Assembly: GCA_003988855.1 (NCBI GenBank)
Contig: QYAI01000045.1
Location: forward strand, 1 to 64,000
Direction: 5' to 3'
From: Arachnopeziza araneosa
Lineage: Eukaryota > Ascomycota > Leotiomycetes > Helotiales > Arachnopezizaceae
DNA length: 64,000 bases
Every line of letters begins with the position of its first letter. The first letter of the stretch is position 1. Shown piece after piece: positions 34,320 to 45,056 of this stretch. The notes beneath the pieces were generated by a model, which saw only the letters and a list, made by a program, of their open reading frames with translations, searched no databases and was not told the DNA's origin. The position numbers and the translations under genes were made by a program.

Positions 34320-36236
34320 TTAACATATATTGAATTCCGTACACCTCTTCTCGTCGAACGCTTCTCCCTTCATGATCCCGTGCACGTAGCACTCACCTAC
34401 AATACTCCAATGCGCTCTGTTTCTCCTGACAATCAATGGTACATTCCCTCCTTTGAAAAGACCAATTTCATCTCCGCGTTGAACGGTCACAGGCGCCAGA
34501 ACGAAGTAACCCTGGCCAGTTATTGCGAACTTCCAGCCTCCCGAATTCACGTGGATCGCTCTATCTATGAGATCCGCCAGCAAATGCTCTACGTCTGCCT
34601 CTTGAAAACGAGAAAAGCACGTCCCGATGATGCAGGAAGGTATGATCCACCGAATGTGCCACAGCATTCTTACATATCTGCGTATAACAGCATCGGTAAG
34701 CCGTTTCCTGTATATCTCATCAAAATTATCCTTGGAAGCCTCGAAGCCTTCTGGTCCATAGTTTCCAGCAGTGATTGTCTGCCAGAAAGCATCCCGTATA
34801 GACTCTCCGTTTATGTAGGTGTAATTAACAAAGAGCCGCCAAGAGATCATCCTTACCCAGCTGAGAACAATTCCACCTATTGCGTCACTTCGAGAGTAGC
34901 GATCCATGCTCGAGAAGGGGCCAAGTCGTCTAGCTATTGGGAGTCCAACTTTTGTGATGCGAGAAAGAGTGTATCCTTCTAAGCAAATTAGTTCATTGTT
35001 TGCAGAGAATTTCGGACTGCATTGCGAGTTGTTCGTCGCTGCCCATGTTGCGTATTGCATCCTAGGGAATCCTTGGAGCATTAACGGAAGTCCTACGTCA
35101 GAAATTGTCCAGTCAGGCACCCAGGATGGAAGAGGCCGCGCTGCATCACTTTTAATGATAGAACGGCATGCACTCAGGATGTTCAAGTTGCAGCTAGCTT
35201 CCAGAGACACAACAACCAGTTTTTTATAAAGATCAAACTTCGAGATATTGTAATCAACCTCCACGTTCAGACGCGCAAAGGTGGAGTCGCCAACGACCAA
35301 GCCAAGGAGGGCATATACCTTGTCGCTCGGAATGCTAGAAAGGAAATCTCGATATCGGAATAGAAGCTGCTCAAGGCTATTGTCCAGTTTATTCGCAATT
35401 TCTCACCGGGAAAGGTCCATAGCAACTACTCTCTGCAATGGTATATCATTTGATATCGCGAAGCCGAACTGGATGGCAAACCCTATTGCCTGAACGAAAT
35501 CATCCCAGTCAACAGAGTGCGAGCCACAAGTTAACGTGACTTTCTTTGAGACTGATACCTCTTGGATAACCCAAATCCGTCGAAACCAAGGCATTTTAGA
35601 CAGAGCAAAAAGGTGGGAGGCTATTTCACTGGAAAGGACATCAAGTTGGCCATAATAGAACCTGAAATCGGACTTCGGAAGCTGTGTCACGGTGCGTGGA
35701 TCACCTTTCTCGATTTGCCTTCTAGCTCCTTGGAGAAGAGTTGGTATGAATTCAAACCCATGGTTCGTACTCCATGTTTCCTCTCTAAGCTAGATTCGAG
35801 CCTCTTGAGCGTTCTGATAGATGTCGCGCATGATGCGAACTTGAGAGTTGCGCTCCGAAATATCTTTCTGATTGATACAAATAGCGTCGACCCATAGTAA
35901 CCTCGACTCAACCTGGTGTCGAAGGTTATTTAAAGCAAGATATAGGTTCTTGGAAGCTCTCAATGGCGCCTCATTGCAGAATATTATGCTTGAGTCCAAC
36001 ATCGTGTCACCCCAAGTGTAAGACAGGGCATCATATATAGGTTCATCTGCCATTGAGACATGGAAGACTTCAAGTTCTAGTCTGAGTGAATAGCAGTCAT
36101 CATGGTTCTTGACATATGACTTGGAGGGTTCATGCCTAAGAGGGCAAGGTGTTAACTTAAGAAGTCTTATGTTGCCTTCAGGCAAAGCTTCATACTCATA
36201 AGCCTTATCGGAATTTGTCTCATTAAAATCATGCAT
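34320..36236 (-). pseudogene. HET-domain gene with two in-frame stop codons
   Basis: From ATG 36236 to a stop at 34320 the minus strand stays in one frame for about 639 codons, interrupted only by TAG (35790-35792) and TGA (35403-35405). The HET signature is present: YEALPEGNIRLLKL, YDALSYTWGD, LWVDAICINQKDISERNSQV, MRDIYQNAQEARI, then after the TAG the MPWFRRIWVIQEVSVSK segment, and after the TGA SSIPSDKVYALLGLVVGD. The TAG sits where the family normally has Trp of an ARIWLG-like motif, so it is a TGG-to-TAG change. The TGA can only be spliced out with an implausible 30-nt intron. Downstream conservation suggests recent loss. A small chance remains of read-through or assembly error. Confidence 0.75.
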
Positions 36237-37329
36237 GTTATAGCCTCGTAATATAGAAACTCGAATGAAGAGAGGAACATTTATTGTACTAATCGTGACA
36301 ATAAGGCAGTAATATTTGGAAGACGGCGAAACAGGAGAATCGTTTTCGAAGCTTTGCTGGCATGCAGTGGCGCTAGCCCAAAAGAGAATTGTACATTACA
36401 TGGTGAGATCGAAGAACTCAAAGTGACAGAAAGAAAGCGCGCCTAACGAATAGAAGAGAAAATAGGAACATATTGATGGCCGTTCGAAGGAAAAATAGAA
36501 GGTAGAAGAGAAAATTAGAAAATGTTGATGGACGTTCAAAGGAAAGATAGAAGATAGAAGGGTGGGTGGCAAGATTAAATGAACAGAAGATCTGCCCCCA
36601 AAAAATTATACATCTTAATGACAAAACTGTGAACCAAGCCCGGTGGGCTTGGCTAGCGGGGGGAGTAGCCGCTGTACAGAACTCAAGCCCATCTCGGGGT
36701 TGAGTTTTTATTCGAAGGTAAACTGTAAACCATGCCCCGGCGGGGTTGTGGCTAGCGACAGACATGGGGATCCGACCGCTACAGGCGGGGGGAGCAGCCG
36801 CAAGTACAGAACTCAAGCCCATCTCGAGGTTGAGTTTTGATCCGTGAGAGGAGAGGAAGTGGTTTCCCACTGAACCACCCGTGTGGGTGGTTTCGGTGGG
36901 CAGAACTCGGTTATCTAGTCTTATACCGGAGAGAAGGGAAAAGATTCTGCCCAAAGCGGTATTGAGCAGAGTTGAGGCTATGATTAAATAGATAGGCGAA
37001 CCAGACATTTCTAATGTTATCCGAAGGAATCATAATTGTTGGTACCTTCGACTTGGAACAAAGCAGTGCAAGAGAGACTACGGACTCGGCAGTGGTTTCA
37101 CTTGAGAAGCAAACAAGATAAACTCAACGAAGCAAGGTCAGGCAAGCAAAGAATTTATGAGAGTAGCCGTCTTGAATAGTCTCTGAGAGGGGTCGATGAA
37201 GATACATTTGGAAACGCCACTTAGGTTGTCAAATGATTCTTGCAGGATATAAGTATTTCAACGAATGGCAACACGTCATTTATGACAACATAGTCTCCAC
37301 TTAAACCTCAAGAAATGAGAGTTGTTACA
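36237..37329. repeat. Repeat-rich block with tandem and direct repeats
   Basis: Two kinds of repeat are visible. A 52-nt unit (starting GAAGAGAAAAT, containing TTGATGGNCGTTC) occurs at 36453-36504 and again, diverged, at 36505-36556. A GC-richer unit of about 52 nt containing TACAGAACTCAAGCCCATCT then GGTTGAGTTTT occurs near 36657-36709 and 36787-36838. Small hairpins flank these: AAGCCCGGTGGGCTT at about 36638 and ACCACCCGTGTGGGTGGT at about 36875. The minus-strand open frame across it (36418-37008) is repeat-derived. A miniature or degraded mobile element is possible but no target-site duplication was identified. Confidence 0.55.
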
Positions 37330-38637
37330 TCAGAACTTACTCACAAACCAACTCTTCACTACCTTCGCCATCTGGCTCTCTCCTGCCTCCTTAGCACCTT
37401 TGTTCAAATTCACATTCGGCTGATCATGATACTCGCCCTTGCCGTAAAAGGTCTCCAAATGAGTCGACTCACTCGCCGCCTTCCTAAACCTTCCTTCAAA
37501 CTCTCTAATCCCATCAATTAAGACCTCTTCTTCACCAGCTACAATCAAAATCTCCTTCACCTTCAACTCCTTCCACCAATCTGCCTTAGCCATTGCAGGT
37601 TGGTTGTAATTATCCACTGCTTCTTTATGAGGCCACGGACACCCTAAAACTGCTGCTGACCACTTCTTCCCGGTTGGGACTGAAACACAATCTTTGAACT
37701 GATTAATTTGGAAACTAGGCGCAGACACATCGAACGAGAGCCAGGGGCTGATAAGTGCAGCTCCAAGAAGCGGCTCTTTTAATTCAATCTTAGGGATTGG
37801 AACTGTGGTTGAAGGATGAGGATGGGAGAGGTGAGAGAGCAAAGAGACGGCTATGTTTCCACCAGCAGAATCGCCCGAGATGATGATATTGGAAGGCGGA
37901 ATGTGCAGCTTGTATAACACATGCTGCAGGAGCATGGCGGCTTGTTGCAATTGGCGTGGATACTGTGCTCCTGGAGCAAGGTCGTACGATAACATGAGAC
38001 AGGCGACTGATTTCCCTTGGGACTGGAGCCGTGATAGGATTTGGAATTGGAACTCGAACATTTCCGTCGAACAAGGGAGGACGAACCCGCCTCCTAGTAG
38101 CCTGTCAGTTTTGTTGATAAAGAAAAAGAGAGGAATATCATACCATGCAAGTTCAAGATCAACTTTTCTGCCTTGCTGTCACCGAGCCAGTGTGCATGAG
38201 TCCCATCTTCTAGGATCTCGCTATGAGGTTGGATGCCGCGGCGCTTACAGACCATTGCATAGGCATCATCGGTAGGAGGTAAAAGATAACTGTCACAATT
38301 AGCATCTTTTTACTCATCTTTCTCATTCACGGTCCAAGGGACATACTGCTCCTGTCTCGCGGTGGCCCTTGTGCCAAAAGTCCTTATAGCAGCCAGAAGC
38401 ACATATCTGGAATAGCTCTCAGGTCTTCTCTCTTTGGCCCTAGTCACTCCAGTGACGAGCGCTGCAAAAACATTGCCAACTAGAGCCATCCGTCAGCAAT
38501 TGTTTCCGTTCAATCTCAATCGCGAACTTACTCACAGAGAAAAGGACGGCAATGGTACCCAATTTCTCGAAAACAGAGAGCGAAGCTACGGTAGCTTTCT
38601 GAGAACGGTAGGAGGATGAGCGAGGATTTTCTGCCAT
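37330..38637 (-). CDS. Alpha/beta hydrolase, HSL family (fold 3)
   Basis: Four minus-strand exons, 38637-38532, 38479-38347, 38289-38144 and 38093-37330, give about 382 residues with agreeing phases. The oxyanion loop LHGGGFVLP spans the last junction, and the nucleophile elbow is IISGDSAGGNIA. The acid is probably the Asp of EEEVLIDGIREF and the base the His of GEYHDQPNV. An N-terminal hydrophobic helix (KLGTIAVLFSVIGNVFAALV) probably anchors it in a membrane. Family members hydrolyse short-chain esters, steroid esters and carbamates; the substrate here is unknown. The final codons pass through a GTGAGTAAG, so a further 3' intron and exon cannot be excluded. Confidence 0.8.
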
Positions 38638-38987
38638 GGCTGAGGCAGGGAGTGAAATGTGAAGGAATTGTTTATGCTGCTCATCTACTAAATGAAGATA
38701 TGAAAAATGTAAACGAAAAGTGTGAAGGAAGAATATTCGAGGTGCGATATGAGTTGTTTGCTACGTAATATTCGCTGTCGCAGATTGGAGCCGAGGCATC
38801 AAGGATTCTCGATGGTCGCAACACCTATCCCCGCACTGGCTGAGATCTCTTATTATTGTACTACACAGTCTTTGAAGATCTTATCTGCACATGGTAAGCT
38901 TTCCTGCTCGTTTCCTTTCAAGATCATTCAATTAAATTTCAGCTGAAGAACTTGGGCCAAGTATTTGCATTGTGGGGTATCATATAA
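38638..38987. other. Hydrolase promoter and DBP8 3' region
   Basis: 350 nt between the hydrolase start and the DBP8 stop, both on the minus strand. Nothing coding was recognised. Confidence 0.4.
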
Positions 38988-40610
38988 CTATTTCTTCAAC
39001 TTTTGCATGCCCCTCTTTCTTTTGCCTCCCACTTCTCTCCCTTCTTCGATCTCTAACAATGCCTCTCGTTTCTTCTCACCAACTACTCTGAGGGCTTCCC
39101 GAATGACTCTTGTCTCCAGATTGACACCTTCTTCCTCCCAAACCTCCATCTGTCTTCCAACTCGCGCTTCAATTGCTTGTACCAGTTGAACATCTCTCTG
39201 CCCTACAAAGGTAACTGCATCGCCCTTCCTCCCAGCTCTAGCCGTTCGCCCGACTCTATGGATGTAATCATCTGGGTCTCTTGGGATATCGTAGTTTATG
39301 ACCAATCCCACTTCAGGAATATCCAAACCTCTAGCGGCGACATCTGTGGCGACCAGGATCCTTGCTGCGGATGCACGAAACCGGCCGAGGTTATCAATCC
39401 GTTGACGTTGTGGAAGCTTGGAGTGTAATGCCGTTACACGATGTTCTAGAAGACGGAGAAGATGGGTAAGGTAGTCTGCTGTGGCAGTGCGGTTGCAGAA
39501 AATTATGACAGACTTTGGCAGGTTTGTATCTGTCAAGAGAAACATGTGAAGGTAGTGTTCTCGATGTGTGACTGGGATCTGGATATGCATTTGCTTCAAA
39601 GAGGCCGGGATTGCGAGCGTCTGAGTATCAACTTCGCAGACAAAAACTGGTGGTTTGCCTGCAGTTCGTGGAAGTTCCTTTAGAGCCCTTACTTCGGGTG
39701 TGATTGTCGCCGTAAAGAGAAGAGTCTGCCGTTTCGCCGGCGGAGGGAGGATGGAAAGACATTCTTCAACATCTGGTAGCATGCTTCCTATACTTCCACA
39801 TGCCAATAAGCGATCTGCTTCATCCAGAACCACCATTCGCACTCTTCGTAAAGCACATATCGTATCCTCTCCAGATGTTCGAATGTGATCTGCTAATCGA
39901 CCAGGGGTTGCAATGACGATGTGTGGTCGCTGAGCGAGGGATGTCGCTTGTGGTCGCATATCAGAGCCGCCAGTAATCAAAATAGCCTTTAATTGCTGAG
40001 GTGAAGAAATTGCCTTGAATTGTTCGTATATTTGCAGCGCAAGTTCCCTGCAAACCATATGTCAGTAATTTCCCCTCCAGTTACACAGCACTCCTCACCT
40101 TGTTGGTGTTAACACCAAGGCAAAAATACCGAAGGGGTCCTCAGCCCATTTCTGTAAGATTGGAACGGCAAAAGCCACGGTTTTTCCTGAGCCCGTCCTA
40201 CTTCCTCCTATGCAATCTCTTCCGTTCAAGATCTCAGGTATACAGCCCTTTTGAATCCCGGTGGGCCGCTTTATAGCCATAGAACCAAGCGATCTGACCA
40301 GCCATGGTTTAACATTCAAGGTTGCAAAAGTTGTATCAGGATCAGTGGGAGCCAATATGGCACCACTGTTGGCCTGTTGATTGAACAGATTCTTCTGTAC
40401 TCTTGACTTTATCCGTGAAGGCGCCGAAGTGATGTGGATTGGCGATGCATCATCCTCTGGCGGGGATAATCTTCTTCGTTTGCGTGATCCATGACTATCC
40501 AACGAGTCCGGATCAGAGTCGCTATCGGCGGAAGTTATGTCGGATGGCCCAGCTGAATCAGAGACTTGAGCGATCGTCACAGGAGTTGCATGGGGCTTGG
40601 ATGCAGCCAT
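38988..40610 (-). CDS. DBP8: DEAD-box RNA helicase Dbp8
   Basis: Two exons, 40610-40099 and 40047-38988, give about 523 residues. An acidic Ser/Asp-rich N-terminus with an RKRRR cluster precedes the Q motif (KRPTGIQKGCIPEIL), motif I GSRTGSGKT, Ia LTPTRELALQ, II LDEADRLL, III FTAT, then IIFCNRTATADYL, ARGLDIPEVGL and the HRVGRTARAGRKGDA motif VI. The spacing and the Lys-rich tail fit Dbp8, a nucleolar ATPase that acts with Esf2 in 18S rRNA processing (A0-A2 cleavage). The intron (40048-40098) splits motif Ia. Motif III has TAT rather than SAT, a common tolerated variant. Confidence 0.9.
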
Positions 40611-42235
40611 CTTATATGTGAGTGGCAGGTGTCGCAAATTACAGTCACGTTGCGGGTGGAATATATTTTTCGTCGCCGCCCATTGATTGACGGGATGGAT
40701 TGCCGCGCGCCTCTGTTGGCTCTGGCGGCACCGGCTTCAGGCCTGATACTTCCCGCACCCTGAATAGGGAAGACAGATGCTTACATGAAACACGCCTCTC
40801 CTCCCACTCACCGTCCACGATCACCACCATCAGCGGCACAGCAGGAGGTGGGAGAGGAGGGTGTTGGTGACGATGCTGCATGCGCCGGTGCTGCTGCACA
40901 CGACTGGCCGACGGCTTCACCTTGCTCGTGGTCCTCTCGCAGCCTGTTGGCCAGCGTCGTTGCAGTTGCACTTCTGAGAGGCGAGTCAGGATGTGACTGA
41001 TCACTCAGCTCATCAACAGGCGACTTGGCGCTCTGAGATAGAGGGCTCGAAGCAGCCGTTATCCTCAATTAAGTTGGGCGGGACGTAGCACGCTGACTGA
41101 GATATCAAACATAAGCAATCAAGTGGTCCTCAATCCCCGGCCTTATCGTCATGTCCTGAATTCAGGGCTGACATCAAGCCTTTGATATGTTGCAACGTTG
41201 GAGCCCATCTTTCCACCTTGGCTTAAGCGTCGAGGGGCTTGGGTCCTGCAAGAGAACGGCAGATTCCCTCCTCCCTGACCTTCTCTCTTATTAGTCCTGA
41301 CCTTTTTCTTCTTCCCCCACCCAGCTTTCCTTCCTATCCTCCACTCCGCATCCATTCATTCCTACATTCCTGACTCGTCAAGTCCAAACGGGTTACGAGA
41401 GGACTGAGGCGGCCACACAGCACGCAGCAGCAGCAGCAGATCTAAGCACAACGACAGACAGACAGCGTTGTCAATCTATTGTCCGCTACTATCCACATCA
41501 AAAGATCTCACTCTCAAACAGGGGTCGCAGACTTGAGCTGGCCAGTTCGAGGTCGTCCACCCGCATCCACCCCAGCTCGAAAGAATTCCCTTGCAGGAAA
41601 CCGGCTTGGCATGGTCGCTACTTGAACCGACTTCAACCTTAACTACCTGACCAACATCATATCATATCCTGTCCTGTTGGTTTTCTTATTCCGCCCGTCC
41701 ATTCTCCAACACGCCAGCCGTCGCTTTCTCCTTCGACATCAACGCCGCAGACTCAGGCGCCAAATCGCTGCTCTAGCCGCCGTGCGCTCTTCCCCACCAA
41801 CCGACCCGGTGACGCCCCTCGAAACCACATCACCAACAAGGTGACGAGTCCTAGTGCCACAGTGTAACAAGGAACGTCCGCAAGCTAACTCGTGGCAACG
41901 TCGAGATACCCACCAGAGAAGTTTCGTAGCCGTCGTATAACTTCATAGGCCCTCTGCACCACAAGCTATCCCAACTCCCTAACCCACAACGGCAGTGGTG
42001 CCCATGCAAGACGAGAGTTACTACATAGACCACGCTGGAGCACGAGAAAAAGAATCCAGAGGTGTTCCAGCAGGTCTAGATCCATCGGTTGGAGCTCATA
42101 ATGTATGACGAATTATTTCCTTCCATCAAAATACCTCATCCGTCGAGCAGCATCCCTTGATGGCGGAGACAGGACTTCAGCTAACTTATCAAAAAGACTT
42201 CTCACCCCATAGATCAATTTAATCAAGTTCCAAAA
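40611..42235. other. Long upstream region of the MAPKK gene
   Basis: About 1.6 kb between the divergent DBP8 and MAPKK starts. The right half is likely a long 5' leader for the kinase: it is C/A-rich with CT-rich tracts, a CAGCAGCAGCAGCAG microsatellite near 41422-41440 and ACAGACAGACAG at 41452. Open frames at 40645-41068 on both strands look like low-complexity shadows. No gene was recognised. Confidence 0.45.
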
Positions 42236-43908
42236 ATGTCATCTCCAGCTCCTCTGCTCCGTCCGCCAATTCCTGGCGGCCGGAACCTCGGTGGTGCCAG
42301 AACACCAAGATTAGGCCTCGCAATCCCACCCTCACCCAATGCCAAACCTGTCAACAATGGCCCTGTACCTGGTGGTCTGACTCTACAGATGCCAGGACCG
42401 ATGGGATCCAGACCGTCATTACCCCGACTACAGTTAGCAACACCCATGGGAAGCAATGCTACCCCGCACGAGCAACTACAGAATGGTCGTCCAAGTGTAC
42501 AAGCAGTTGCTGGCCAGTCAGCAAGTGGAGGAAGTGAGAGTAGTGCGGCACATTCAAGATCAGGGAGCTTTGGGCCATTAGATGGCAGAGCAAGCGGGCC
42601 AACATCAGCTGCATCTCAATATTCTGCTTTGTCCTTTGCATCTCAATACGGCTTACAACAGCCAAAAGGAACCCCAGATCCTTCATCAGCTGTGGGATCC
42701 TTGTATTCGAATGCTAGTGAAGGAGGGGTTGGTATGGAACGAGATGGCAGCATGAATGGTCTGGAGGGATTCGATAAATTGAGTCTTGAAAGAGGAAGAA
42801 CCTTAGATGTAGAAGATCTTGATGATGATGGATGGCGAGTTGCAAGTATGGAGAAGAGAATTGAAGAACTTAGCAGTCTAGGAGAGGGAGCGGGTGGTGC
42901 TGTCACAAAATGTATCCTGAAGGGAGGGACAACCATATTCGCATTAAAGGTTTGTCTTGCAATTCCAATTCAGCAACTTCTAACTAAGTTTAATTCAGAT
43001 CATCACAACAAACCCCGATCCAGATGTCAAGAAGCAAATTGTTCGGGAACTTGGTTTCAACAAAGATTGCGCCTCGGAGCATATCTGCCGATATTACGGT
43101 GCCTTCGTTGAGCCTTCAACAGCCACCATATCCATTGCTATGGAATTTTGTGAAGGAGGTTCTCTGGACAGTATCTATCGCGAGGTGAAGAAACTTGGTG
43201 GCCGAACAGGCGAGAAAGTTCTGGGCAAGATTGCCGAAGGAGTTCTCAACGGCCTAACCTATCTCCATTCCAAGAAGATCATCCACCGTGACATCAAGCC
43301 GAGCAATATCCTCTTGTGCCGCGACGGGCAGGTCAAACTTTGCGATTTCGGCGTGAGTGGTGAGTTCGGCACCAAAGGAGACGCAAATACTTTCATCGGC
43401 ACATCTTATTATATGGCACCTGAACGTATAACTGGGCAATCATATACTATCACTTCAGACGTCTGGTCAACAGGCGTAACACTCCTAGAAGTAGCACAGC
43501 ACCGCTTCCCCTTCCCTGCCGACGGGACAGAGATGCAGCCACGGGCAGGCTTGATTGATCTATTGACCTACATTGTTCGTCAACCGATACCAAAGCTCAA
43601 AAATGAACCAGAAGCCGGCATCAAATGGAGCGACAACTTCAAATATTTTATCGAGTGTTGGTAAGTTGTCTTTTCCTTCTTTCTATCTTTGTACACTGCC
43701 ACTAACAACACTCCCTTCTAGTCTCGAAAAAGACCCCTCACGCCGTGCCTCCCCTTGGCGCATGCTCGAACACCCTTGGATGATTGAGATGCGCGCTAAG
43801 CGTGTTAACATGGCCCACTTCCTCGCGACTGTCTGGGGATGGTCCGAGGAGAACACTGTCCTACAGTATGGTCGGCCTCAATCAGTCGCGATTATCCCGG
43901 GAAAATGA
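42236..43908 (+). CDS. MKK1: Cell-wall-integrity MAP kinase kinase (Mkk1/Mkk2)
   Basis: Three exons, 42236-42949, 42999-43660 and 43722-43908, give about 520 residues. A Pro/Ser/Gly-rich N-terminus of about 220 residues, the docking and regulatory region, precedes the kinase domain. Visible are the glycine loop LGEGAGGAV, the lysine of IFALK, the catalytic HRDIKPSN, the metal-binding CDFG and the activation loop GTSYYMAPERI; MAPKK-type Ser/Thr sites lie before GTSYYM. The gene's protein is the fungal Mkk1/2/MkkA, which links Bck1 to the Slt2-type MAPK. The first intron splits just after the catalytic lysine. MAPKK-type spacing and the long Pro-rich N-terminus favour this over Ste7 and Pbs2. 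Confidence 0.88.
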
Positions 43909-44468
43909 CTACCTAAGACCAGCGTGGGAGTTCGAGAGGCACCTGCGCCTACAACAAGGAGTGAGGTTGGGGGGTTGAGGAGTATTGCTGAATAGCGCAT
44001 CATTTTTCCTGACGCACGCGTGCTTGGTGAAAGATTGCGGAGTTTTATATGCGGAGTAAGAGGATAGTTGAGAGAGTGAAATATTTCTGGAAACAAGAGC
44101 GTTGAACCGACTGGGCGAGCTCAGTTGAAAGAGTCTGCATGCATACCACGTTGATCCTTCGTGGTTGGAGTTCTGGTTATGAATTCAAATGAATGTATTG
44201 ATTGCTTGGGTAATTGAGGATTGGATGGGATGATCTGGACTTCAAATCGAAACGAACAGATTGTGTGGCATGCCGAGTCAAACAAATATAAAATTATCAA
44301 ACACTTCTTGATTCGATAGAGATTTTGTAATGTGCAGCGAGTTTCTATATTGTGGCTAGCAATCTATGTACAAGGGGCAACTTCAAAAAGAAGTTGATAT
44401 CATGAATTGCCCAAGTAGACAAGTTCCTCCGATTCCCCTAGGGCGATGGATCATATGCAAACAATGTA
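43909..44468. other. 3' region of the MAPKK gene
   Basis: 560 nt between convergent genes. No open frame of note; it should contain both 3' ends. Confidence 0.4.
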
Positions 44469-44879
44469 TTAGGAGCTGGGTACTTGAACTTCGATGCTTT
44501 CTGTGGTACTTTGGTCCTTGCGGCCTTGCATCACTAAAGTAACAAAGGGCGGTGCATGAAAAGGAGATTCGATCTGAAGCAGGATTATTATGAATACCAC
44601 AAAAGATATGGTGCAAGCGGAAGACTCACATCCGACCGACGACCTAGCATTGGGAAGATTGCCTCGTCGGTATCTGATCGAGCTACTTCAACCGTATCAG
44701 GAGCACCAGGCAGCGTGGTGAGGCTCTGCATCATGCTCGTAAGTCTATCTTCCAGGTCGAACCTTAGTCAAGTCACGTCAGTTTACGGGTTTGGCAAGGG
44801 TCTAACTTCATCACCTCTTCCATTGGGACGACTTTGCGTCATTGGATCGAGCCATAGCATCATACTTAGAAGCCGTCAT
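44469..44879 (-). CDS. Small three-exon hypothetical protein
   Basis: Minus-strand exons 44879-44815, 44762-44630 and 44573-44469 join in frame to about 100 residues. The first intron is GTGATG to CTAAG, the second GTGAGT to TTCAG, and phases match at both. The protein starts MTASKYDAMARSNDAKSSQW, runs through FDLEDRLTSMMQSLTTLPGA and ends STTESIEVQVPSS. It is rich in Ser, Asp and Thr, with no signal peptide or membrane span. No family was recognised. The frame is also open upstream to about 45018 without another ATG, so the true 5' end could be longer. Three coherent joins without a stop are the main support. Confidence 0.45.
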
Positions 44880-45056
44880 CTCTTGTCTCTCTCCGTCTGC
44901 AAGTAGATCTCCTGGTCTCTGGTTTCGAGGTTTGCGGGCTGTTACTACATGCAGATTTAAAAAATAGGCGCCGCTTTCAAGATGGCTTATCTCGATTTTT
45001 GGGAGATCTTCGCGGAGCTAGAAATCCTAAATTAGCTCTAAGTCTATGTCTGGACT

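Noticed and set aside
36418..37008. Long minus-strand open frame of about 196 codons
   Set aside because: It runs through tandem and direct repeats and hairpins, and the translation is repetitive and Phe/Leu-rich without a family.
40645..41068. Overlapping open frames on both strands
   Set aside because: Overlapping, Ala/Ser/Pro-rich and without domains; a compositional effect of GC-rich sequence.
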